Shown: piece after piece, positions 21,334 to 33,300 of the stretch
How the letters are laid out: the number at the start of each line of letters is the position of its first letter
How positions within the stretch are numbered: position 1 is the stretch's first letter
Assembly: GCA_018398815.1 (NCBI GenBank)
Contig: CM031604.1
Coordinates: forward strand, 50,993,542-51,057,541
Source of the DNA: Conus ventricosus
Lineage: Eukaryota; Mollusca; Gastropoda; Neogastropoda; Conidae
Direction of reading: 5' to 3'
DNA length: 64,000 bases
Notes under the pieces: generated by a model
Databases searched by the model: none
Told to the model about the DNA's origin: nothing
What the model saw: the letters and a program-made list of their open reading frames with translations, nothing else
Program-made: the position numbers and the translations under genes

Positions 21334-24300
21334 CTGTTCAAAATTGGATAAAATCCAACCAAAGTCAAATCATCATCTCTGAATCAGCTCCTTTCAGGCC
21401 TGAAATAAAAGATACATTCATAAGATTGTATACCGATACTTTGTGTGTTTTGGGGAGAGACTTCAGAGACTTTCAGGGAGAAATCTGAAATTCTGTTTCA
21501 CTTAAGCTTTAATTGAAAACTGTTTTATTTGGAAGCAATGATGATCAGACAAAAGCAGTCAGATGGTATCATGCTGTATTGCTTCTTATTTCCATGGTTT
21601 CTTCATTTCACTGTCTTCAACTATTCAATCTACAGCTGTGCTGTTCTGTATTTGCATGGCTTCTTCCATGTATATGAATTACATGAAACAACAGAACAAA
21701 TGGATGAGTACACAGCGTGACAGTGCAGCCCTAATTTTCGTAGTTCAATTATGTGTTAGAAAACCATATGACTCCACTTACTGTGGTGACAGCGGTGATC
21801 GTTTGCCCAAGCCGACGAGTCCTAGGAGGCCAGTGGTGGCCCGATCCTCTCCCAGTTGATGAAGCATAGTAACCAGTCGCTGAATGGAAACCACACACAT
21901 GGGGACAGAGGCACCCGAATCCAGCTGGTGCAGCCACATGCGACAAAACTCCAGCCACCAGAGCAACAGCTTGGCTTCATTGTCGGCACTGGGACAGAAA
22001 GAAAGAGCCACAAGTCAGTTCAACTACCAACAAAGAGTCGTTCTTCTCAACAGCCCCTCTCTGGTTTTATCTTCCACATCAATTTTATCCAGCATATGTT
22101 TACTGAAAGGTCTTAACAATACGATTTGTTCATGCATAGACTAGTGAAAATGGCAATGGTACTGGAGACAGCTACATAGTGCAACACCATTCTGTGACCT
22201 CTTTGTGAAGAATTATCAACATACATAAAGGGTAAGCAAGTATTAAACAGCAATGAATCTGACAGCCGTATGAAAAAGGACTTGCATACACCATTACAAA
22301 TCACAGGCATAAAAATGCGTAGAAGTATAACGATGCAGGGTTCCCACTTCCTCACAGGAAAAAAATTCAAGGGTTTTTCAAGGGTTTCTAAAGGGGATAT
22401 TTTAAATTTTAACCTTCATTGTCCTGTATTTCGTATGACAGAAGTCACCTAGACTACTAAGTTTATATTGGAATTTGCTGCCCGAATTGGGGTACCAACT
22501 TTAAAAAATTGTAAAAAAATAAACTAATGGATAAAAAGACTTCAAATTTTCAGCAAAAATCTATGGAAAGCTGAACTTTGGTTTGCACTTGTTATTTTAG
22601 GGGGATGTGAAAATATTTTTATGGCTCAACACTCCACACCTGATTTTACCTGGAAAACACACCTACGTCAGTGAAATAGATGATAGACAGGCAATACAAC
22701 ACCCATCAACTTTATAACACCTACCTTTTTGGTGGCAAGTGGTCAGGTTCACCATCTGAAAAGAACTGATGGGTGTTGTGAGGTGTTAGTAGTTACACAG
22801 GTAGCTAGGAATATACGTGAAATTTTTGTGACGTTTTTAAGTCACATAGCAGTTACATAGCAGGAAAAAATAAATAAAAAAGATAACAGGTCAAAATCAT
22901 ACCATATTTACTGAAAATGTATTGGAGTGCATGCTTTTTGATCTGCATGAGTTAGTTTGTGTTTGTGAGAAAAAGAATTCCTATGACTGATAATATTTCT
23001 AACTATATGCAGGTGTTAGTAGGAAGGAAGAAAGGCAGGCATCACAACACAAAACAACACTCAAATATTTTTGTTGTACTCACCATATGGTTCCAGATGT
23101 AATGAATTATATAATCCAAATATGATCACACACAAACAACACAGTCACTGGAAATATTTTTGCTTTTGATCACTTTTGTCACACACAGATCACTGACATG
23201 AAATTTTCTGGAAGACCAGCAGCCATGCACGTTTGTCTTGCATACCGGTTGGTTTCCCTGACCATGAGATGGAATGCGTCCAAAGGAAAAACAAGTGAAA
23301 AATAATCAAAAGGTGTTCGAAGATTCACTTGTGGATGTGGGGGGCCCCTGTATGCATCAAACACACGAACTTCAGTCCGAAAGTCATTGTTTGACCACTG
23401 CGATGACTGTGCACATCCACCGACATCAGAAGCACCTGCGTCACCTGCGTCGCCTATGTCCGAGTCACTGTCACTACTCGCATTCACTCCTTCTGCAACT
23501 TCAAAGTCACTGTCGCTGTCGACAGAGTCAAGATCAATGTCCGATTGATTCCAGTCGTCATTTTCGGTTGGAAACACATTCATATTGAACATTAGGTCCA
23601 CAGTCAAGCTCATGTCACTGTCACTGTCAGAGCGCGACATTTCGATCGTAGTCGGAAGTCGATGGGATGACCAAAAAAATCGATTAAAAATCAAAAAAGC
23701 CACAAACCGCTTTTGCATATGGCGCTGAGAAAGGTAGGAAAGACCCGGATAACGACCGGTTTGTCTTATTACTGTGGTCAACCCAAATAAGGGAGGCACA
23801 CCGAGACAATCGGCCAACTGAGGAACGGGCGGTACAGGGCGGATCAGGAGCCTGACGGGTCGGGCGAAAAAGGGCGGAACGGGGACAGAAAGGTTTTAAG
23901 GGGCAAATTTAGCCGTACCATTGAAAAAAAAAAAAGAGTGAATAATTACTTTACACATGTAATCCAGCCATGATGATAAGGTGATTACACTTCTGTAGTC
24001 TTTTCCACGCTCAATATCATATACAAAAAATAACAAATAAAGTCTTTATACAGAAATTGAGAAATCAGAAAAAGAAAACTTTCAATCTGATTTCCAGACC
24101 AGTATCTGACATGGATGTCCAGCTGCTTCTGTTTCATGTCCTTATTCAATATTCATTAATTCTCTACCGACAGCTGCAGCCGAGGCCCCCTCTCTGGCAC
24201 ATTTCAGGAGGGAGCTCAGCAAACTTTACTTTTAAAATACAGCCACTGTATGTGTTGTTGTGTGGAAGTGTGTGTGAATGGTTGGCGGGCCTGGACTAGC

Positions 24301-27300
24301 CTAATGCTTGTTCTGGGGCTGGATAGGGAGCGGGGTAACCCCTCTTGAAAAGGTGAACGTGGGTAGCCTTCCTGCAGCTCCACACTTAACTGTTTGTGTG
24401 TGTGTGTGTGTGTGTGTAGGCTAGCTGGTAGGTAAGTTAGGGGGGGCGGGGTGTGGTATGAATGCTGTCTTTTAAACAAGTAGGATTTTTTTTTCTTAAC
24501 AAATGCGCACACACAAGTCACTTAAAATCTATGGATGAACCACCTACAACAAAACGCTTCTGGACTTACATCAAGAGTCAGAGATCTGCAAAAATCGGAG
24601 TCTCCCCCTGAAGGTTAATGGTCAGTTGGTGTCGGACCCCAAGGCGCAGTCTTCAGTGAGGGTCGAGACTACACCCAGCAAGAGTTCAGTGAGAAGTGCG
24701 GCATGGACAAGGGAGATTACACGGAGCTCAGCAAGCTCTGCATCACGGAGGAAGGCGTCAGGAAGCTGCTGGTGAAACTTAATCCCAACAAAGCATGCGG
24801 TCCAGATGGCATCACCCCACGAGTGCTGAAAGAGTTGGCTGATGAAGTGGCTCCGGTCTTGACCTTGATTTTTCAGACTTCCATCGACAAAGGCACCATC
24901 CCATCAGATTGGCGAACGGCAAATGTGACACCTGTTTTCAAGAAGGGGGAACATTACGATCCTGCAAACTACAGACCAGTATCGCTGACCAGCATCCCAT
25001 GCAAGATCTTGGAGCACATTGTAGTCACCGCCCTCATGAACCACCTCGAGGAGAATACGATACTGACCCCCTGACAGCACGGATTTCGTCAAAAAAGATC
25101 CTGCGAGACCCAGCTGCTGGAATTTGCCGAAGAACTGTCTGACAACATGGAGAAGGGAGGGCAGACTGACATCGTAGTGCTGGACTTTGCCAAGGCCTTT
25201 GACAAAGTAAACCACAGCCTCCTGACCCATAAACTCCATCACTATGGCGTCAGGGGGAAAGTCAATAACTGGATCAAGGGTTTCCTTCGAGACAGGCAGC
25301 AAGCAGTAGTGGTCCAAGGGGCGAGGTCGGACTGCGTCACCGTAAGGTCAGGGGTTCCGCAGGGGTCAGTACTTGGACCCAGTTTGTTCTTAGTATACAT
25401 CAATGACCTACCGGACCAACTCACTTCGATGACGCGCCTCTTCGCTGACGACACTGCTGTATACCGGCTGATAACATCAGGCCTGGACCAAGAACAGCTA
25501 CAACAAGACCTCCTCAAACTCGAACAGTGGGAGAAGTGGCCTTTCACCCAGGGAAATGTACCACCCTCCCAGTGACCAGGAAGAAAAAACCCTTGCCAAA
25601 CAGCTATCACCTACACGGCCAGAATTTAGCCACAGTCAACTCGGCGAAATATCTTGGCGTTACCATCAGTCACGATCTCAGCTGGGATGAGCATATCAAT
25701 AACATCTGTTCGAAGGCCAACAAGACCCTCGGCTTCCTTCGCCGCAACCTTCGAATCAGTGCCATCCAGCTGAAAGAAACGGTGTACAAGTCCTTCGTGA
25801 GGCCCATACTGGAGTACGCCTGCACAGTGTGGGATCCACACACTAAACAAAATATCAGCAGGATTGAGGCAGTACAGAGCAGAGCAGCCCGGTTTGTTCT
25901 CAGAAGATACCACAACACTTCAAGTGTAAAATCTATGATAGACAAACTGGGCTGGGATCCACTCCAGCAACGCAGGAAGACCTCCCGCCTCACCATGTTG
26001 TACAAAATCTTGCATGAGGAGGTCTGTGTGGACGCTGCCAAACTGAAACCTGCACCACCAAGACAAAGAAGAGGACACTCACAGCAATTGACCCAGATCT
26101 ATTGCCGCACCCAATACCAACAACAGGCATTCTTTCCCAATACCATCAGGGACTGGAATGACCTGACTGAGGCAGTAGTATCAGCCAAAACCCTCGACAC
26201 ATTCGTGTCATGGGTCCGATCAAATCAGAGTAGGAACCAGAGTAGGGATATAGGGATAGGTGGGTTTTTTTAATTTTTTTTAATTTTTATTTTTTAGTGG
26301 GCTTGGCTGCACCTTATGTGTAGCCAGGGCTGGCTTACCCCCGAGGGGGGACAGGGTGACCGTGGTAGCCTGCCAGCAGATCCACGCATAGCTATTTTAG
26401 CTTTATTCAAATTACTGTCTGTTGTGTAGTGAGAGTGTGAATGGTTTTTTGGGTTTTTTTTGCCCAAAGCGGCAGAGTAATCAACCTGATGATTGTGGCC
26501 GCTCAACGGATGATGATGATGATGGAGATGACGTGACAATTGATTTGAAGATTTGAAGATTCAGTCTGTGATTTCACTCTTTTTTCAGTTCTGACAGAAA
26601 AGAGGAGCAATGCCAAAATTTGCAAGATATCTACTTTTGGTTTCCCCACACTGATAGTTCGTCGCAATCGAGGAATATGGAAACATTGCTGCAAACAGTT
26701 TCGCGTTGTCTTCAGCAGATTGGAAACTGTGATGATTGTTGATGGCATGAATCGTCCACAACACTTCAGCTTTCAACACATCTGTCCCACTTGCTGTTAT
26801 TGTGGATTGGCTGACGATTCTTACTGAGGAAAGGGTCTGACCTGATGTTGATGAATTTGATGATTGCCGAACGAAGTCCATAAGACTAACGACCGGCCTA
26901 CTCACCTTTTCCAATTCCACATATTTTTTCCTCTTTCCGTGACTTGCAACCGCCGATTTGCCCATTGCCCGAACATCAACGGTCTTTTTGCACACTTTAC
27001 AGAAAAACGCATGTTTGTTGTTTCTGCATTCGGTGATCCAGCTTCGATATTCTTCCTTCTGTAACCACAACGGATCAAATGCGCAATTTCCCTTAGGCAT
27101 GATGACAGACGCAACAGTATTGGACTTCATCGAAGATGAGGGAGCATGGCGCTCTTTGTCGGAAGTTGAACTGTGCATGCGCAAACGATAACCGACTATT
27201 GAATTGCTTCCCTTTGCTTGAAAAGCAGACGAAACACAAAACGATTTGAGAGGCGAAAATCGATGTCCGAAGTCTTGTTCGTGTTTGTTCTCCGATTCGT

Positions 27301-30300
27301 CTTCAAATGTTACGGTCAGTTTTGGTCCGAAAACGATTTTCAAGGGGATTTCAAGGGATGGTAGAGATATCTGCAGTTTTCAAGGGTTTTCAAGGGCCTT
27401 TCTGACCCAGTTGAAATTTAATGGTTTTCAAGCGTCTTCAAGGGGCGTACGAACCCTGATAATTTTTTTAGTGCACACGTACACATGTACATAAAATTTG
27501 TATTCAACTGAGTTCAGTGGTTTCAATGACAAGGAATCATTCTTTTACATCCATGAAAATTTGGAGCACAATGTTCAACCTGTCCTATAAGCATAACAAT
27601 CTGGCACGCCACAAAGAACAGACTGATACTCACGTGGGTGCGGCACGAGAGGTCCAGACCAGGATCTCCTCCATCAGTTTAGCTTCGTCCACTACGGCCT
27701 GACACAGAGGGCGCTGCTGCAGCACGACGGTGTAGAGCAGTAGGAAAGAGCCACTGTTGAGGGCCTCCTGGATGTATTGAGCAGCGTTGAGCTCTGGCAC
27801 CTGAAAGACTGCCAAGATGTGTCCCCAGCCACTGACTGCAGGAGGTGAAGCCGGGTCTGGGGCTGCCTCCTTGTCTTTGACACCTGGTGCACCACCAACA
27901 TTACAAACTGTGTGTACATGAGAATACGAACAAACATACAGAGTAAACATAGGCCTAACAGATCGATGAAAATGTGACTGTACGCACTGAAACCAGTTAT
28001 CACAAAACTGGAGAACTAAAAGTTATAAAGCTCCAAAGTCGAAAGATATGTGCGGAAGTGACTGACAGTCTGAAGTCTGCAGGCCTAAAGGGTGTCCTAC
28101 AACTGCAAGAACTACAAAACTTGACCAGACTTCACAGACTAACCTAACTTGCTACACGCTGACTGACACGGACTGACCTGTGTTTCAGGACAAAATCTGT
28201 ATAATTACAGCCATGCAAGCTTTTCATCACATCAACAGAGCCATCAATGTGCGCTCACATGACCATTCATGACTGTATGATCTGAGTGATCACTGTGAAA
28301 ACAAGAAAGTCCTCCTCCTCTCCTTCCACATCTACACACCCTTCCCCATACCATACCCCAACTCCCTATTCCCTTCCTCTTCAACAAGGACAAGGACAAA
28401 GATATGAGCAACAAAAACAGGCCACAACCAGGAAAGCCAGATGTTGGCAACAAGCAGTGTTGCACACACCCATAAGGGGAAACATACTGATTCGGTTGGG
28501 ACGACTAACTGCAAACTCTGCATGGGAAATCATGAATAGAAGTCACCAGGTTTACTGTATGTCAACTGTCATCATAGCATTATCTAGAGATTTAATGCAC
28601 ACATCTTACAGACTAATAAAGATATATAAAATCATTTTAATTAATGCCTTCATTCAGAATTATCTTTATTTCTTGCTACAATTTTAACTTCATTTTGTAA
28701 CATTTGTCTATCAATCCATGTTTTGCATGCAGCATAATTATGTACACCCATAGTAAAATGGACAAAATGAGTCTCACAATGAAGGGGAGAGAAAAAACAC
28801 TCATGAGCAGAGATTTGGAGAGGGGGGGGGGGGGGGGGGGCAGATGGAGCAAACTGAGGGGTCTATCCGGTTCTACGGCTGGCCACAAAAAAAAACCTAA
28901 TGCGTGTGGTTTGGTGCTGATTGGCTGAAGCTAGTCCGGTTTACACAGTGCTTCTTAGCACTGCGCTAACCCTGATCATCAGAGAGAACACACGGACTGG
29001 TCATGCTTGTACTGTTCTAATATGCTAAACATAATGTGTTAAGTGACATATTGCTACAACAGAAGTGTATGATTATGAAAGGTGAAACTGAGATATATGG
29101 TGTGTGGAACCTGCGCCTTGACAGGGAACAAAAAGATGGAACAAAAAACCAACTATCAAACTCTGACCAACCGCAGACAGAAAGACTGAAGAACATACTA
29201 TATGCTCTGTATCAACAAATCAAATGATGGACTCCCTACATGAACAAAAAACCTCAAGCATTTCTTTCCCTTTAAGAGTAATGCTGTCGTTAGATCTGTG
29301 TAATTCCAGAGTGAAGTAAGGTCAGACCTTTCTATCCATGATCTCTCCAGATTAAAAAAAAAATGTTAAGAGGTGTCCTGGATATATGAGATCAGAGTGT
29401 TACCACTGACCACCACACAGAAATGACTACGCCGGAGTGCAAAACCTCCTCAGGAGAGGTAAGTTCCTTGTGAAGTGCTGATACTGAGACTGCTGAAATG
29501 GGACAACCTGGGTGTGGCTGTGAACAGGAAGGCAGAAAGAGTGATAGGGAGCCAAGCAGAAAGAGTGATAGGGGAGCCAAGGCAGAAAGAGTGATAGGGG
29601 AGCCAAGGCAGAAAGAGTGATAGGGAGCCAAGGCAGAAAGAGTGATAGGGAGCCAAGGCAGAAAGAGTGACAGGGGAGCCAAGGCAGAAAGAGTGATAGG
29701 AGAGCCAAGGCAGAAAGAGTGATAGGGGAGCCAAGGCAGAAAGAGTGATAGGGGAGCCAAGGCAGAAAGAGTGATAGGAGAGCCAAGGCAGAAAGAGTGA
29801 TAGGGAGCCAAGGCAGAAAGAGTGATAGTGGAGCCAAGGCAGAAAGCGTGATAGGGAGTAGCATCATGACAGTGCACATGGAAGAAGGGTGGGGTTGTGA
29901 ACAGGAATACAGAGAGTGGCAGAGAGTAGCATCATGACAATGCACAAAAGAAGACAGAAAGAGTGTAAGAGAGTAACAGGACAGTGCACATGGAAGACAG
30001 ACAGAGTGGGAAGAGAGCAGTATATGCCTACCCCAAAATCTTACTATCAGGAACAGATGTTATAAAAATCAGGAACAAATGTTGAAAATTTCAAAATTTC
30101 AGGAACACTCAACCTTCCTTTTGTGGACACAACCGCGTGTGCGTAGGTTCACACACACATATTCCACACACAAGTTACACGCACAAACACCGTAACAATT
30201 CTGCAAAAACCCTTTCTTTCAGGCAGAAAAAAAAACTTGCCTTTATTTACACTATGTACATTGCATGTCATGGATGGTTTTCACTGTGCAGACTTCAGAG

Positions 30301-33300
30301 ACCGTAGTAGGCACTCTTCAGGTCTGCGTAGCCTGAGGTCTTGTACTGTCTTTGAAGTGCCTCTCCTGGCCTGGCCTTGGCAACCAGTAGTGCTTCGAGA
30401 GTGTCATGTCCAAGCCTGTTCCTGAATTCGGTCATATTTTTCCGCACCACAGAGAACACCCTCTCACAATGCGCTGAAGAATGTGGAATACACAAAATGA
30501 AGACCATCACTCTGGGTAGCACTTTGAACAGGAGCTCACCATCCTCAGATAACTTGCTGATCTTGCCCTAGGTAGCGTCTGCTCTGTCTTCAATACACTG
30601 TGTGATGTCAATGCACTGTTTACGAAAGGTTTGCCGACGGCGATCTTGTTTTTTTCGCGGCTGCCGCTGGGGTCCATTTTGAGTATCCTCATCATCTGTC
30701 ACGCACGTCGCCTCGCAGTCTTGATGCTAGCCATGTTTGATGGTCGAGCGTACTTTTTCTGAACCCAGCTCCGTTCGGTATGTTTCGTCGACGGATATGG
30801 CCGTGTGAGCATGCGCAAAGCGCTTCAATTTGAGCGTCCTAACCGTCATCCGGTCTGTCCCTCTGTGAAAAATTGTCCACTTGTTTGATTTCGTTTTCTT
30901 TTTTTTTTTCCGGAACACGCGTCCCTGACTGTAACGTCCGGAACAAACCTTGCTTTTGATGTTTATCCATAACAAATATGCTATTCCGTGACAGTAGGCA
31001 TGCTGGGAGAGTAACATCAGGACATGCACATGGAAGACAGAGTGGTAAGAAGATAACATCAGGACAATGCACATGGAAAAAACAAGTAGTAGGAGAGTAA
31101 CATCAGGACAATGCACATGGAAGACAACAGAGTGGTAGGAGGGTAACATCAGGACAATGGACATGGAAGACAGACAGAGTGGTAGGAGGGTAACATCAGG
31201 ACAGTGCACATGGAAGACAGACAGAGTGGTAGGAGGGTAACATCAGGACAATGCACATGGAAGACAGACAGAGTGGTAGGAGGTAACATCAGGACAGTGC
31301 ACATGGAAGACAGACAGAGTGGTAGAGGGTAACATCAGGACAGTGCACATGGAAGACAGACAGAGTGGTAGGAGGGTAACATCAGGACAGTGCACATGGA
31401 AGACAGAGTGGTAGGAGGGTAACATCAGGACAGTGCACATGGAAGACAGACAGAGTGTAGGAGGGAACATCAGGACAATGCACATGCAAGACAGACAGAC
31501 AGAGTGGTAGGAGGTAACATCAGGACAATGCACATGGAAGACAGAGTGGTAGGAGGGTAACATCAGGACAGTGCACATGGAAGACAGAGTGGTAGGAGGT
31601 AACATCAGGACAATGCACATGGAAGACAGAGTGGTAAGAGAGTAACATCAGGACAATGCACATGGAAGACAGACAGAGTGGTAGGAGGGTAACATCAGGA
31701 CAATGCACATGGAAGACAGACAGAGTGGTAGGAGGGTAACATCAGGACAATGCACATGGAAGACAGACAGAGTGGTAGGAGGGTAACATCAGGACAATGC
31801 CTGAGCAACAGAGTGGTAGGAGGGTAACATAGGACATGCACTGGATAAGAGGGGAGGGTAACATCAGGACAGTGCACATGGAAGACAGAGTGGTAGGAGA
31901 GTAACATCAGGACAATGCACATGGAAGACAGACAGAGTGGTAGGAGGGTAACATCAGGACAGTGCACATGGAAGACAGACAGACAGAGTGGTAGGAGGGT
32001 AACATCAGGACAATGCACATGGAAGACAGACAGAGTGGTAGGAGGGTAACATCAGGACAATGCACATGGAAGACAGACAGAGTGGTAGGAGGGTAACATC
32101 AGGACAGTGCACATGGAAGACAGACAGAGTGGTAGGAGGGTAACATCAGGACAGTGCACATGGAAGACAGACAGAGTGGTAGGAGGGTAACATCAGGACA
32201 GTGCACATGGAAGACAGACAGTGTGGTAGGAGGGTAACATCAGGACAGTGCACATGGAAGACAGAGTGGTAAGAGAGTAACATCAGGACAGTGCACATGG
32301 AAGACAGACAGAGTGGTAGGAGGGTAACATCAGGACAATGCACATGGAAGACAGACAGTGTGGTAGGAGGTAACATCAGGACAGTGCACATGGAAGACAG
32401 ACAGAGTGGTAGGAGGGTAACATCAGGACAATGCACATGGAAGACAGACAGAGTGGTAGGAGGGTAACATCAGGACAATGCACATGGAAGACAGACAGAG
32501 TGGAAAGAGAGTAACATGAGGACAATGCACATGGAAGACAGACAGAGTGGTAGGAGGGTAACATCAGGACAATGCACATGGAAGACAGACAGAGTGGTAG
32601 GAGGGTAACATCAGGACAATGCACATGGAAGACAGACAGAGTGGTAGGAGGTAACATCAGGACAATGCACATGGAAGACAGACAGAGTGGTAGGAGGGTA
32701 ACATCAGGACAATGCACATGGAAGACAGACAGAGTGGTAGGAGGGTAACATCAGGACAATGCACATGAAGACAGACAGAGTGGTAGGAGGGTAACATCAG
32801 GACAGTGCACATGGAAGACAGAGTGGTAAGAGAGTAACATCAGACAGTGCACATGGAAGACAGACAGTGTGGTAGGAGGGTAACATCAGGACAGTGCACA
32901 TGGAAGACAGAGTGGTAGGAGGGTAACATCAGGACAATGCACATGGAAGACAGACAGAGTGGTAGGAGGGTAACATCAGGACAGTGCACATGGAAGACAG
33001 ACAGAGTGGTAGGAGGGTAACATCAGGACAATGCACATGGAAGACAGACAGTGTGGTAGGAGGGTAACATCAGGACAATGCACATGGAAGACAGAGTGGT
33101 AGGAGGGTAACATCAGGACAATGCACATGGAAGACAGACAGAGTGGTAGGAGGGTAACATCAGGACAATGCAAATGGAAGACAGACAGTGTGGTAGGAGG
33201 GTAACATCAGGACAATGCACATGGAAGACAGAGTGGTAGGAGGGTAACATCAGGACAATGCACATGGAAGACAGTGTGGTAGGAGGGTAACATCAGGACA

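Larger units (their letters stand above)
22336..27458 (-). mobile_element. Possible 5.1-kb hAT-like element, nested with piggyBac and LINE insertions
   Basis: The left end begins CAGGGTTCCCAC on + and the right end, read on -, begins CAGGGTTCGTACG. Both subterminal regions repeat TTCAAGGG motifs. The hAT-like ORF at 26585-27343 lies just inside the right end, in the expected orientation. No target duplication is seen (TAACGATG against ATAATTTT), so the two ends may belong to different copies. The insertion lies in the EPG5 intron between 21989 and 27633. Confidence 0.4.

Noticed and set aside
29392..29945. 161- and 172-codon minus frames with repeated SFCLGSPITLSAL
   Set aside because: They are artefacts of the 26-27-bp minisatellite.
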